NCBI RefSeq assembly: GCF_003349955.1
Contig: NZ_QLKQ01000039.1
Location: 1 to 64,000, forward strand
Source: Azospirillum brasilense
GTDB taxonomy: Bacteria > Pseudomonadota > Alphaproteobacteria > Azospirillales > Azospirillaceae
Direction: 5' to 3'
DNA: 64,000 bases
The position numbers and the translations under genes were made by a program. Under the pieces are notes generated by a model. It was not told the origin of the DNA. It saw nothing but the letters and a program-made list of their open reading frames with translations, and did not search any database. Below are positions 1 to 8,398 of the stretch, piece after piece. How positions within the stretch are numbered: position 1 is the stretch's first letter; each line of letters starts with the position of its first letter.

Positions 1-6
1 GACAAA

Positions 7-47
7 ACTCCCTCCCCTGCGAGAGCGGGGGAGGGCCGGGGTGGGGG
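7..47. repeat. GC-rich palindromic intergenic repeat
   Basis: A C-run arm and a G-run arm form a hairpin, followed by a G-rich tail. It belongs to the same class of C-run/G-run elements seen at 60513-60624 and 63461-63568 (a CCCTCTCCCC-type arm facing its complement). Only part of the element is visible at the window edge. It may act as a bidirectional transcription end or simply be a dispersed repeat. Confidence 0.35.
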
Positions 48-86
48 CAAGCGCCTCCAACACACCGACAACGGTCCACCAATCCC

Positions 87-875
87 ATGTCCCCCCTCTT
101 CACTCCGCTGAAGCCGGTCGCTCCGGCGCTGCGCACGGCGCTGGGCATCGCCTGTTTCGTGCTGTTCTTCCTGGGCTGGGGCATCGCCACCTACGGCGGC
201 TTCGTGAAGCCGCTGTTCCTGGCCTCGCCCGGCGACACGCTGACGGCGGGCATCGCTCTGTTCCGGGAGTTCGGCTTCGCCGAGGACATCGCCGTCACGG
301 TCTGGCGCGTCTTCGCCGGCTTCGCCATGGCCGCCGCCCTGGCGGTGCCGCTGGGCATCCTGATGGGGGCCTTCAAGCCGGTGGAGGCCTTCTTCGAGGC
401 TTTCGTGTCCTTCGCCCGCTACCTGCCGGCCTCGGCCTTCATCCCGCTGCTGATCCTGTGGGCGGGTGTGGGCGAGCTTCAGAAGATCCTGGTCATCTTC
501 ATCGGCTCGGTCTTCCAGCTCATCATCATGGTGACGGTCATCGTGTCGGGCATCCGCAGCGATCTGGTGGAGGCCGCCTACACGCTGGGCGCCAAGCGCG
601 ACGGCGTGGTGCTGCGCGTCCTGCTGCCCGCCGCCTCGCCGCAGATCTTCGAGGCGCTGCGCCTCGTGCTCGGCTGGGCCTGGACCTACGTGATCGTGGC
701 GGAACTGGTGGGCGCGTCGCGCGGCATCGGCCACATGATCATCGACGCCCAACGCTTCCTCGACACCGGCCAGATGATCTTCGGCATCTTCATCATCGGC
801 GTGATCGGCCTGATCACCGACCTGCTGTTCCGGGCGCTCAACGCCCGTCTCTTCCCGTGGGCCAAAGGACGATAA
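87..875 (+). CDS. ABC transporter permease, nitrate/sulfonate/taurine type
   Basis: A 262-residue inner-membrane protein with about six hydrophobic segments and the cytoplasmic EAA loop (EAAYTLGAKRDGV near residue 170) that docks on the ATPase. The loop and length fit the SsuC/TauC/NrtB branch of binding-protein-dependent permeases. The ATP-binding partner starts 9 bp downstream, so the two form an operon; the periplasmic binding protein is not in the window and may lie to the left. No convincing ribosome binding site precedes ATG 87, but the hydrophobic N-terminus supports this start. The substrate (nitrate, alkanesulfonate, taurine or a pyrimidine-type compound) cannot be decided from the sequence. 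Confidence 0.9.
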   Translation: MSPLFTPLKPVAPALRTALGIACFVLFFLGWGIATYGGFVKPLFLASPGDTLTAGIALFREFGFAEDIAVTVWRVFAGFAMAAALAVPLGILMGAFKPVEAFFEAFVSFARYLPASAFIPLLILWAGVGELQKILVIFIGSVFQLIIMVTVIVSGIRSDLVEAAYTLGAKRDGVVLRVLLPAASPQIFEALRLVLGWAWTYVIVAELVGASRGIGHMIIDAQRFLDTGQMIFGIFIIGVIGLITDLLFRALNARLFPWAKGR

Positions 876-884
876 GCGCCGGCC

Positions 885-1673
885 ATGAGCAAGCTGTCCA
901 TCCGCAACGTCGAGAAGACCTTCCCCGGCCGCAACAGCACGGCGCCCACCCGCGCGCTGGTGCCGACGAGCCTGGAGGTCGCCGACAACGACTTCATCAC
1001 CATCCTGGGGCCGTCGGGCTGCGGCAAGTCCACGCTGCTGCGCATCGTCGCTGGTCTGGAAACCCCCACCGCCGGCGAGGTGCTGCTGGAGGGCAAGGCG
1101 GTGTCCGGCCCCGGCCCCGACCGTGGCATGGTCTTCCAGTCCTACACCCTGTTCCCCTGGCTGACCGTGCGCGACAACGTCTGCTTCGGCCTGCGCGAGC
1201 GCGGCCTGCCGCGGGCGGAGCAGTTGGCGATCGCCGACCGCTTTCTGGCCCAGGTCGGGCTGAAGGGCTTCGAGAACCACCACCCCGCCCAGCTGTCCGG
1301 CGGCATGCAGCAGCGCACGGCGCTGGCCCGCGCGCTGGCCAACGACCCGAAGATGCTGCTGCTCGACGAGCCCTTCGGCGCGCTGGACCACCAGACGCGC
1401 GAGCTGATGCAGGAGCTGCTGCTGGGCATCTGGGAGGCCGACCGCAAGACGGTGATGTTCGTCACCCACGACATCGACGAGGCCATCTTCATGGCCAGCC
1501 GCGTGGTGGTGATGTCGGCCCGGCCGGGCCGCATCAAGTGCGACATCCCGATCGATCTGCCGCACCCCCGTTCCTACAAGGTCAAGACCACCCCGGAGTT
1601 CGCCGCCTACAAGGAGCGGCTGACCGAGGAGATCCGCGTCGAGACCATCAAGGCCGTGACGATGGAGCGCTGA
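885..1673 (+). CDS. ABC transporter ATP-binding protein, SsuB/TauB/NrtD type
   Basis: A 262-residue ABC ATPase that powers the permease encoded just upstream. Visible motifs are Walker A GPSGCGKST near residue 43, signature LSGGMQQR, Walker B LLLDEPF, the D-loop GALDHQTR and the switch histidine in FVTHDIDEA. The short length without a C-terminal regulatory domain is usual for SsuB/TauB/NrtD. It is co-transcribed with the 87-875 permease and followed by a strong terminator at 1706, so the operon ends here. Confidence 0.93.
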   Translation: MSKLSIRNVEKTFPGRNSTAPTRALVPTSLEVADNDFITILGPSGCGKSTLLRIVAGLETPTAGEVLLEGKAVSGPGPDRGMVFQSYTLFPWLTVRDNVCFGLRERGLPRAEQLAIADRFLAQVGLKGFENHHPAQLSGGMQQRTALARALANDPKMLLLDEPFGALDHQTRELMQELLLGIWEADRKTVMFVTHDIDEAIFMASRVVVMSARPGRIKCDIPIDLPHPRSYKVKTTPEFAAYKERLTEEIRVETIKAVTMER

Positions 1674-1705
1674 CGCGGCGCCATCCCGGACCGGCATACG
1701 CGAAG

Positions 1706-1740
1706 GAGCGGCGCTCGCGGGCGCCGCTCTTTTCTTTTTC
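1706..1740 (+). terminator. Rho-independent terminator of the ABC operon
   Basis: A perfect 9-bp stem (GAGCGGCGC pairing with GCGCCGCTC) with a 6-nt loop is followed directly by a T-rich tract (TTTTCTTTTT). It lies 33 bp after the ATPase stop codon and is the clearest intrinsic terminator in the window. Confidence 0.88.
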
Positions 1741-1766
1741 GCACCGCTTTCCCTGCAACGGCCGGA

Positions 1767-2171
1767 TCAGGACTGGCGGCCGGTGTTCATGACCAGATCG
1801 GACAGGGCGACGCCGGCGCGCTCGGCGTCCGACGCGAGGGAGCGCGGACAGTTCCAGTGCATCCGTCCCGCGATTTCGAGCATCCGGCCCCGCTGCTTCA
1901 CCACCCACACACCGGTGGTCGCCATATGGATGACGCGCGCCAGCGGCTCCCCGCCGGAGACTGCGCGGGGCTGGGACGGGGATTGGGCAACGGCCGCCGG
2001 AACCGCCGCCGGATTTGCCGAATGGGTCGCCGCATCCGAACGTTCGAAGATCGGAGCGCAAGGATGGAGACGGACCGGCTGCAATGGATGCCGTTCGCGG
2101 CGGTCACTCGGGCGGCTCGCCGGGAGAACGGCAAGGGCCTGCGGCCTGGAAAGATGCAGCATGGTGGGCAT
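1767..2171 (-). CDS. Hypothetical protein with a conserved-looking C-terminus
   Basis: The minus-strand frame ends in a compact, protein-like stretch (TTGVWVVKQRGRMLEIAGRM and following) with alternating hydrophobic residues, preceded by a proline/alanine-rich N-terminal half that looks like a linker. The start is uncertain: ATGs at 2171 and 2162 are both possible, and neither has a good ribosome binding site. The opposite-strand frame 1783-2316 also stays open but has unlikely composition (rich in Arg, Trp and Cys). The gene converges with the ABC operon. No family was recognised. Confidence 0.45.
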   Translation of the reverse strand: MPTMLHLSRPQALAVLPASRPSDRRERHPLQPVRLHPCAPIFERSDAATHSANPAAVPAAVAQSPSQPRAVSGGEPLARVIHMATTGVWVVKQRGRMLEIAGRMHWNCPRSLASDAERAGVALSDLVMNTGRQS

Positions 2172-2568
2172 CCTGGGACGTTTCCGAAGAGCCTGCGTCT
2201 GCCATGTGGCGCAGGTCGTTAGGACACTGAACCTTCCATGCAACTTTGGTGATGTAAAGGGGAAACGCGCCAAAGTCAGTGCAACGTTTCGACGCGGCAT
2301 GATGGTAAACAAGTAATAACCAGAAAATAACTACAGTTTTTCACTGGAACCTGCACGCCGTTCCCATCGGCTTTGCTGAACGACCCCGCCCACCCATCTT
2401 AGGGAGAGGGTTGGGAAAGCGAAGCCACGCTCTTAGGGATGGTTTCGATGCCTTTCGCCCCGGAATAGTCACACGCGGACGGGTGTTCATTCCGTAAGCA
2501 TGCGTGACAAGCGCAAGCTTGGCCGCCGGTCTCTCAGGCTGGCGCCACCCAAGAATGCAGGGAAGAAA
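2172..2568. other. Intergenic region with AT-rich promoter-like stretch
   Basis: No gene is supported here. The part around 2280-2340 is clearly more AT-rich than its surroundings (GTAAACAAGTAATAACCAG and following), so it may hold the promoter of the leftward gene 1767-2171, the rightward lipoprotein gene, or both. No exact -35/-10 pair could be fixed. Confidence 0.4.
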
Positions 2569-2808
2569 ATGGGTAGGATCATGGTGAAGAAACTGGCAGT
2601 GATCGTCGTTGGCGGCCTTGTTCTGACGGGCTGCTCGAACCTCAGCCACCGCGAACAGCGGACCTTGTCGGGTGGCGCCATCGGTGCCGCAGGCGGTGCC
2701 GCGGTCGGCGCCCTGACGGGAGGCAGCGCCGTGATGGGCGGCGTGATTGGTGGCGCGGCCGGCGCCGCGGTTGGCGCCTTGACCTCCAACAACGGCAAGC
2801 ACCGGTAA
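2569..2808 (+). CDS. Small glycine-zipper lipoprotein
   Basis: A 79-residue protein with a lipoprotein signal: positively charged start, hydrophobic core, and lipobox LTGC with the modified cysteine at about residue 22. The mature part is almost entirely a glycine zipper (repeated GGAIGAAGGAAVGA-like helices), as in small SlyB/YMGG-type outer-membrane-associated proteins. ATG 2569 is preferred because AGGGA lies 5 bp upstream; a longer frame from 2500 lacks such a site and would bury the signal peptide. It probably contributes to envelope integrity, but no specific role can be assigned. It is the last chromosomal gene before the island. Confidence 0.75.
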   Translation: MGRIMVKKLAVIVVGGLVLTGCSNLSHREQRTLSGGAIGAAGGAAVGALTGGSAVMGGVIGGAAGAAVGALTSNNGKHR

Positions 2809-2839
2809 ACACGGTTTCAAAACACCGGTTTCACAACGG

Positions 2840-2880
2840 GGCTCGGGCCGCCGGACCAATGTCCGCGGCCACCCCGAGCT
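2840..2880 (+). terminator. Possible hairpin terminator after the lipoprotein gene
   Basis: Imperfect inverted repeat with GCTCGGG at the left and CCCCGAGC at the right, interrupted stems of G/C pairs and a short loop. No T-tract follows, so it may be a Rho-assisted or stabilising hairpin rather than a classical terminator. Confidence 0.35.
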
Positions 2881-2933
2881 TCCGCGCACCTTGAACGTCA
2901 AGGTCTCAGCAGATTTTGATTTTCAAGGAGATT

Positions 2934-2980
2934 TTGGAGCGGGTGAAGGGAATCGAACCCTCGTCGTAAGCTTGGGAAGC
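2934..2980. repeat. attL: 47-bp direct repeat of the tRNA-Gly 3' end
   Basis: Identical over 47 bp to 54198-54244 (it begins TTGGAGCGGGTGAAGG and ends CTTGGGAAGC). Read on the minus strand it carries the discriminator, acceptor 3' strand, T-arm and anticodon region of tRNA-Gly, but the 5' half is missing, so it is not a functional tRNA. This is the left attachment site made by integration. Confidence 0.9.
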
Positions 2981-3102
2981 GGATTTTGCCGCTCCCCAAG
3001 CTTCGATATTGTTGTAAGCAGTTGTAGCAACAGGAAAGTGCATTACCACTATCTCCTTCTGCCTACCGTGATCTACCGCCTTCCGTGTCACAGATTGTCA
3101 CG
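2978..3102. repeat. Island left-end sequence, copy 1 (with arm-like motif)
   Basis: Directly after attL lies about 125 bp that recurs in diverged form at 8969-9094. Shared blocks include AGCGGATTTTG, CATTACC.CTATCTCC, CTACCGTGATCTACCGCC and an 18-bp GTGTCACAGATTGTCACG (3085-3102). The last motif holds two direct TGTCAC units four bases apart and also occurs at the right end of the island (54165-54182). It is a candidate integrase arm-type or excisionase site. Confidence 0.6.
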
Positions 3103-3435
3103 CGCTGGGTGGCTGTCGCCGCCGCCCAAAACGCGATGCATCACCCAAGCGATGCCCAGGGTGGGTGGCGGGCGCAGGTCGACCTGTTCGTGACTGCTGA
3201 CCAGATCGTGGTGGACATCCTCGACGATGGCCCTGGTATTCCCGAGGCCGAGCGGGAGAAGGTGTTTCAGTCCTTCTACCGCATCGAACACTCTCGCAGC
3301 CGCGAGTCGGGCGAGTTCGGCCTTGGCATGACGGTCGCTTGCGCAACGATCCGAGCGCAAGGCGGGGGCATCGTGCTCGTCGACCGGCCGGAAGGAGGGG
3401 GGCGTGTGGCGGTTTCCCTGCCGCCGTCGCCCTGA
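3103..3435 (+). pseudogene. Fragment of a histidine kinase (ATPase domain only)
   Basis: The product matches the C-terminal HATPase_c region of a sensor kinase: a weak N-box (AAQNAMHHP), a clear G1 box (DDGPGIPE), an F-box (FQSFYRIEH) and a G2-like GEFGLGMTVA. No sensor, HAMP or phosphoacceptor-histidine domain precedes it; the frame runs straight into the island-end repeat. It is therefore a 5'-truncated remnant, most likely cut when the island end was formed. The open frame technically begins at 3085 inside the repeat. It is unlikely to work as a kinase. Confidence 0.7.
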
Positions 3436-3495
3436 TCAGGAGTACGCCTCCCTTCAGACGCTCAATCAGTTATAGGATACTCAATAAAAGCCCGA

Positions 3496-4365
3496 TCAGT
3501 AACCCATTTCCGACCACAGGTTAGCATCCCTTTCTACTTGGAGATCGGCCAGCGGTACTGAGATCCTGGTGAAGTCGATGCGGTACATCGGGAGCTGCCA
3601 GTCATTGTACAGCGGGCCGAGTTGTTCTTCTCGTGCTGCATCAGTTATGAGCCCTGCTTTTTGCAATGCAATGAGCATCTCTCGGGTTAGGTTTCTGGCA
3701 TCACTCCAGTTCTGCGTTTCCGCAAAGTCAATTTGGCTCCATATGGACGAGGTTATGTCAAGCCCTGCCCTTGTGAAGGCGCCCATGTCCCGGAGAGCTT
3801 GGCACAATCGCCAAGCGAGGGGCTCGCCATAACGGAACGCTGGTGCCAGTGCGTCCGGTTCGTTCCACATCGGCTCACCGTCTTCATGAGTGACAATGTC
3901 GGCGTAAAGCAGGCTTTCTCGCGCATATATTGTCCAGTTTGGCAGGATGTACTCGCCCACCGCACCTTCAAGATAGTGAGACTTGCGATTGTCATCGACG
4001 TAATCCTGAAGCTGCTTAACATCGACAGGCCTCCAGCTCTGCGCTTCAACATAGATCAGTCTAGCGAGATGGTCGTAGAACCACCCCATCATCGGTCCGA
4101 TACGCGACTGCCGCAGCTTCGGCGGACAACGCACAATGTCCATAAGGATCAGGATCTTTGCAATCTCTTCCCTGGCGTGACCATCCAGGATGGTTGCTCC
4201 CCGATGGTGCTCGTCCAGCGCCTTCGAGGCCGCAAGCAGGTCCTCTGCGCTCTTCATCAAGACCGGCAGACCTTCGGCAATGACGTCTAACTGCTTCGTC
4301 TGAGGTAAGTTCGGTAGTATGCGTCCACGCCGCATACCGATGTCGTCCGACTTCTTCGCTTCCAT
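3496..4365 (-). CDS. AbiV-like abortive infection protein (putative)
   Basis: A 289-residue protein. Residues about 30-85 (PVLMKSAEDLLAASKALDEH, then ATILDGHAREEIAKILILMD) resemble the AbiV family, an all-helical HEPN-related fold in abortive-infection systems: a helix carrying an A.EE.AK core after a stretch of small residues. The remainder is unassigned. It lies 96 bp downstream of the caspase-like gene on the same strand, so the two may be one transcript. Base composition is lower in GC than the chromosomal flanks, consistent with transfer. Family assignment rests on the motif region only and needs a profile search. Confidence 0.6.
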   Translation of the reverse strand: MEAKKSDDIGMRRGRILPNLPQTKQLDVIAEGLPVLMKSAEDLLAASKALDEHHRGATILDGHAREEIAKILILMDIVRCPPKLRQSRIGPMMGWFYDHLARLIYVEAQSWRPVDVKQLQDYVDDNRKSHYLEGAVGEYILPNWTIYARESLLYADIVTHEDGEPMWNEPDALAPAFRYGEPLAWRLCQALRDMGAFTRAGLDITSSIWSQIDFAETQNWSDARNLTREMLIALQKAGLITDAAREEQLGPLYNDWQLPMYRIDFTRISVPLADLQVERDANLWSEMGY

Positions 4366-4461
4366 CGTCTGCCCGCAAATGGGATACGCTGCGCGTGCTG
4401 CAATCCAAAGCCGCCGCGCACATCAGGCTCAGCGTGCCTCCTGGTCACATCACACTATAGC

Positions 4462-6270
4462 TTAAAACGTGGCCGGTTGAGAGGATCCCTGGTACACGAG
4501 CCGTCCGAACTGAAGCGGCAATTCGGAGGCCAATGGTATGGATCCGGACGCGTAGTGATAAAGGTAACAATCAGCTGTGAGCACGGCTATTAGGCCACCG
4601 CGAGTGAATTGCACCCCCTCAATCCCGCTGCCCCGGTCAGAGCAGACATCTAACTGTTGGACAATTTGCCCGTCTCGGGCGTCCAGGAGGTAAACGATGC
4701 CCTCCGAGCTTCCGACCGCTATAATTGGAACGTCTCGCGAAGCGGAACTGAACATCAACGCATTTAGGGCGAGCTGTGACTCGCAAAAATCGCGCTGATC
4801 AGCCGTAAGAGTAGATGGATGGAAGAGAAAATTCGTTATCATTTCCCCCTGTACCGTATCTACTAGCGACTCTCTTCTTGCTATTGTACTTTGCATATGC
4901 TTTGAGAGCTTAAATGTTTTCGATATTTTAGCTGATTTTACCGAAAATATATCAATCTTTCCATTGCCGAATGTTATGGCTAATTCGTTACGCGTCGGGA
5001 CGTACGCCATAGAGTAGGCGTGGGACCAGGGACGCGAGCGACTGTCCACCTCAACCTCTCTCAGTGAATACCTCCCGCGCCGTATCACAAGGCGCGCAAT
5101 TTTCTCATTCTGGCCGGCAATCCATGCTTCGTTATTGCTTACGAATGCTGCGCAGTATGGCTCCCAGGGGAGGTCGCGCGCGAATATTATTTCGAAAGTT
5201 TTGCTTGAGATATTAACGGACATTACGCCTTCGCGCCCATAAATTAACAACCTCATTCCATTTGGCGATATCTTAACGCCATGGGGTGTGATTCCTGAAA
5301 TTTTTGCTACCATTATGCTTTTTCTATTCCAAATGAAAACATTTCCTTCGCTATCGATGGCCACATGTCGATCCGGGCCAGCCATAGCCGTTCCGATGAC
5401 CGACGAAGGCATGAGCCGATCAAGCGTGTAGACGGACGACACGGTGAATAAATGGAGCGCCGAATTGCCAGAGCTTACCATCGTTTCAAAGCAGTCATAA
5501 TCACCGGACAGCGACGGAATGTCGCCAATTGCACCGCGAGGAACTCGCTTGGTATGGATTAACTTGAACTCATCCATATCACTGAATTTTACACGATCGT
5601 TCAAGCTAGAATAGTACCAAGGACGCTGCGCTCCTCCTGTCATCCTCATCACATCAAATCCAACTTTCTTAAACACGTCCTCTATTGTCAGTCCGTGGAG
5701 GAGCGCATAGTCACAGAATTTTTTACAATACAAACTATTCCCATCCTTTCCGTCCTTCGCAATTTCTCCAAAACTTGTAGAGTACGCAATAAGCGTATCA
5801 TCAACGTTTGATTCCTGTTCCCGAATGACATCCAAAAAATTCCCGCTTCGATTCCACTCTTCCGCCGACCATCCCTTCACACCCTCCCGGCAAGCGTCCA
5901 CGACCAAAACCTTAGGCCCTCCGCAACCACGTAGAGCCCTAATGAGGGCTGACGTTGGGACGCAAAAATAATCAAGAGATCCTGCGCTTAATGGAAATTC
6001 AGCATCCACAGGAATTATGTATCCGGCTCCGCGGAATTCCACGCCATGACCAGCAAAGTAGATCAATGCCATTTCCGATTCTGACGCCATCTTCTCAAAA
6101 GCATCTAGGTGACTTTCGAGATTGGCTCGATCAATATCGGTAATTAACGTTGCTGAAAATCCACGAAGCTGGAGGAGGCTGTGCACTTTCAACGCATCGC
6201 CAATTGGATTGTCAAGCGGAAGATCTTTGTATTCTCCATTCCCAATTATTAGGGCGGCCCGCTTTCTCAT
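4462..6270 (-). CDS. Caspase-like (peptidase C14) protein with C-terminal beta-propeller
   Basis: A 602-residue protein. The N-terminal 230 residues form a caspase/metacaspase-type domain: the start RAALIIGNGEYKDLPLDNP, the catalytic His in YFAGHG (H75) and the catalytic Cys in VVDACRE (C127) are all present. From about residue 255 onward the sequence is beta-rich with WD40-like blades (for example SEGNVFIWNRKS and SSEGIVYLLDARDGQIVQQL), so a propeller sensor domain is inferred. Such proteases act in bacterial immunity and regulated cell death. The gene is markedly AT-richer than neighbouring genes, a sign of recent transfer. The AbiV-like gene follows on the same strand. Function as a defence effector is inferred. 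Confidence 0.8.
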   Translation of the reverse strand: MRKRAALIIGNGEYKDLPLDNPIGDALKVHSLLQLRGFSATLITDIDRANLESHLDAFEKMASESEMALIYFAGHGVEFRGAGYIIPVDAEFPLSAGSLDYFCVPTSALIRALRGCGGPKVLVVDACREGVKGWSAEEWNRSGNFLDVIREQESNVDDTLIAYSTSFGEIAKDGKDGNSLYCKKFCDYALLHGLTIEDVFKKVGFDVMRMTGGAQRPWYYSSLNDRVKFSDMDEFKLIHTKRVPRGAIGDIPSLSGDYDCFETMVSSGNSALHLFTVSSVYTLDRLMPSSVIGTAMAGPDRHVAIDSEGNVFIWNRKSIMVAKISGITPHGVKISPNGMRLLIYGREGVMSVNISSKTFEIIFARDLPWEPYCAAFVSNNEAWIAGQNEKIARLVIRRGRYSLREVEVDSRSRPWSHAYSMAYVPTRNELAITFGNGKIDIFSVKSAKISKTFKLSKHMQSTIARRESLVDTVQGEMITNFLFHPSTLTADQRDFCESQLALNALMFSSASRDVPIIAVGSSEGIVYLLDARDGQIVQQLDVCSDRGSGIEGVQFTRGGLIAVLTADCYLYHYASGSIPLASELPLQFGRLVYQGSSQPATF

Positions 6271-6499
6271 CGAAGTTACCCTTGTATATTTTAGATATCG
6301 AAGCGTTGAGGCTAGATTAATTGGTAAAACTGGTGGGAAACTTACGTCGTGGCGAGGGGTTGTGAAATTTTAGCATATTTGATCGAGCATGCACGCAATT
6401 TGTAGCGGATGCGGAAGAAGGCTCTCGCTTGACGAGTTGATCTAACATTTCCGCAATTAATCGGTAGAGGCAATCGCGGAAGAGAGTGTGGGTGGCACT

Positions 6500-6912
6500 C
6501 GGTCACAATCAGAAGCGCGGGTTCGTTCGCACCCTGAAGGCCGGGGCCATGTGGTCGCCATGGCGGGGGATGGCGTCAACGACGCGCCGGCACTCGCCGA
6601 GGCCGGCATCGGCATCGCAATGGGCACCGCGACGCGGACGTGGCCGTCCATTGCGCCGGCGTGCCCCTGGTGAAGGCGACATGGCCGGCATCGTGCGGGC
6701 ACGGGCCTTGAGCCGGGCGACGATGCGGAACATCCGGCAGAACCTGTTCCTGGCGTTCGTCTACAACGCGGTGTGGCGTGCCGGTCGCGGCTGGCGTCTT
6801 CTATCCGCTGTTCGGCTGGACACTGAGCCCCATCATCGCCGTGGCGGCGATGGCGCTCAGTTCGGTCAACGTGATCGGAAATGCCCTACGATTGCGGCCC
6901 CTCTGCCTATAG
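6500..6912 (+). pseudogene. Copper-type P-type ATPase, C-terminal remnant with frameshifts
   Basis: Three consecutive frames together spell the end of a CopA-type ATPase: [19 protein letters not shown] (hinge motif GDGVNDAP) in one frame, [20 protein letters not shown] in the next, then [18 protein letters not shown] to a stop at 6910-6912 in the third. At least two frameshifts separate them and the N-terminal three quarters of the gene are absent. It is a dead fragment and probably marks an old insertion or recombination junction. Confidence 0.85.
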
Positions 6913-7019
6913 AATGGAAGGTCCATTGGCAGGCTGGCCGCCAAGGGACGGTTTCGCCCGTCCGCAAAAAGGGTGACAGTGATTCCAGCGTTTCGAGTAC
7001 ATCGGAGGGGTGATCCAGA

Positions 7020-8387
7020 ATGTCTTACAAGTCCGGGCACACTTACCAGACGCTGAAGAGCGCCCTCTCGTCGACTCGTTCGTCGTTTCCTGATCATTCA
7101 ACCGTGGCCGAGATGAGGCCGCACTCTCAAACCATTCATCTGCACCGTGTGAGGGAGGAAACGTACAAGGACGATATTCGTGCACATCGCTTCGATCTCG
7201 CGCGTCCATCGGTGGAGACGATCTTCCACGAGCTGACGCATTGGGCCGACTTGGTGAGCACCGTGTGGGGGCAGGAATATCTTGTCGGCTTGTTCGACGC
7301 CTACGACGTCATTGTGCGGACACAGGGCGATGAGAGTACATACTGGAAGGTGATCGAGCATTTCGACCAAGATCGCCGCATCATGCTTCCGCGCTATTAT
7401 CGAACCGTCGCTAAGGAACAACAACTGCACAGCGTTAGCCGACCTTGGACGATTGAGTTCAGTTGCGGGCAGGAATTTTCCCCCGATGGCAGGATAAACC
7501 CTGCACATCCCTTGATGTTTGTTCGTTTTGGCGAGAATCCTTCTGGTGCGCTGGTCGCGCGCCAACCGCTGACCGTCGGCGCTCTTCTCGAGACAATAGC
7601 CACGTACTCAGAACTGAAATCTGGCATGCCCTTGCTCTACAAGCCAGATCCGATCGAGATGAAGATTGACTCGCAGAATTGGTCGAAAGAGAAATCATCC
7701 ATTCTGTACCAAGCCGAGCTGACGACGTACACGGCTCCTGCTCATCTTTTATCTTTTAGAACAAAGACGGGCGAGATGTTGCTGAGCTATGAGAAGGCGG
7801 CGAGCCTCGCATATGTGTGCCTAAATCTAACGGACGAGTCCTTTGACCGCCTTAAGCATCCTAAGGAGTACGAGCCTTTTGGAGAGGACCGCCTTGCCGC
7901 CTTCATCAAGGCCAGAAATCGGGGCTATGCTTTTGCGGCCATTGCGACGTATGCTCCGGTGCATGATGATGCTGTCGCGACGCAAGATTGGTTGAATCTT
8001 GCAATGGAGAACGCCGGTCTATTGAGCATTGGGGAACTCCAGCAACGAGCCTATGCCCATTTTGAGAGCCTGTCGCGCCAACTCACGGTCCGCAACGATC
8101 TTGACTTGGTGAGGGATTACCTTCTCGAAATCGGGCGGCAGGTCTTTGGCATTCGGTCGCAGATTGGCAGTCCAGAAATCACACAGTCCGCACTGAGCAA
8201 CCGGAAAATGCCTCTTCCTCCGCTCTTCGACTCCGAGGGCACACTGATGGAGGTCGGAGAGGTTCCTTGGGATCGCAGTCGCCATGATCCGGAGCATATG
8301 TTCGAGTGCGAGTGGGCTTTGCGGGAGTTTAGAGACAACTTCCTCAAGGGCTGCCGCGGAATTGGTCGGCAGGAGGAGGACGAATAG
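7020..8387 (+). CDS. Unknown 455-residue protein with a HELTH zincin-like motif
   Basis: No family is recognised. Residues 70-74 read HELTH within TIFHELTHWADL, a good match to the HExxH zinc-binding site of metallopeptidases; such an FHELTHW context also occurs in ArdC-like and phage zincins. The rest is a mixed soluble sequence without membrane segments or signal peptide. A third zinc ligand cannot be assigned by eye. AGGGG lies about 8 bp before ATG 7020. The gene is moderate in GC, sits between two decayed genes (P-type ATPase and transposase remnants) and near defence genes, so a protease effector or toxin role is possible but unproven. Confidence 0.7.
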   Translation: MSYKSGHTYQTLKSALSSTRSSFPDHSTVAEMRPHSQTIHLHRVREETYKDDIRAHRFDLARPSVETIFHELTHWADLVSTVWGQEYLVGLFDAYDVIVRTQGDESTYWKVIEHFDQDRRIMLPRYYRTVAKEQQLHSVSRPWTIEFSCGQEFSPDGRINPAHPLMFVRFGENPSGALVARQPLTVGALLETIATYSELKSGMPLLYKPDPIEMKIDSQNWSKEKSSILYQAELTTYTAPAHLLSFRTKTGEMLLSYEKAASLAYVCLNLTDESFDRLKHPKEYEPFGEDRLAAFIKARNRGYAFAAIATYAPVHDDAVATQDWLNLAMENAGLLSIGELQQRAYAHFESLSRQLTVRNDLDLVRDYLLEIGRQVFGIRSQIGSPEITQSALSNRKMPLPPLFDSEGTLMEVGEVPWDRSRHDPEHMFECEWALREFRDNFLKGCRGIGRQEEDE

Positions 8388-8398
8388 TCCAAAACGGA

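Noticed and set aside
41..1792. Long open frame over both ABC genes in another frame
   Set aside because: Arg/Gly/His-rich translation without motifs; it is a GC-bias shadow of the permease and ATPase genes.
1783..2316. 177-codon plus-strand frame antisense to 1767-2171
   Set aside because: Composition rich in Arg, Cys and Trp and no ribosome binding site; the minus-strand frame has a more protein-like C-terminus.
2941..3020. Second tRNA gene at the left end
   Set aside because: Only the 3' half of tRNA-Gly is present; the acceptor 5' strand and D-arm are missing, so it is attL.
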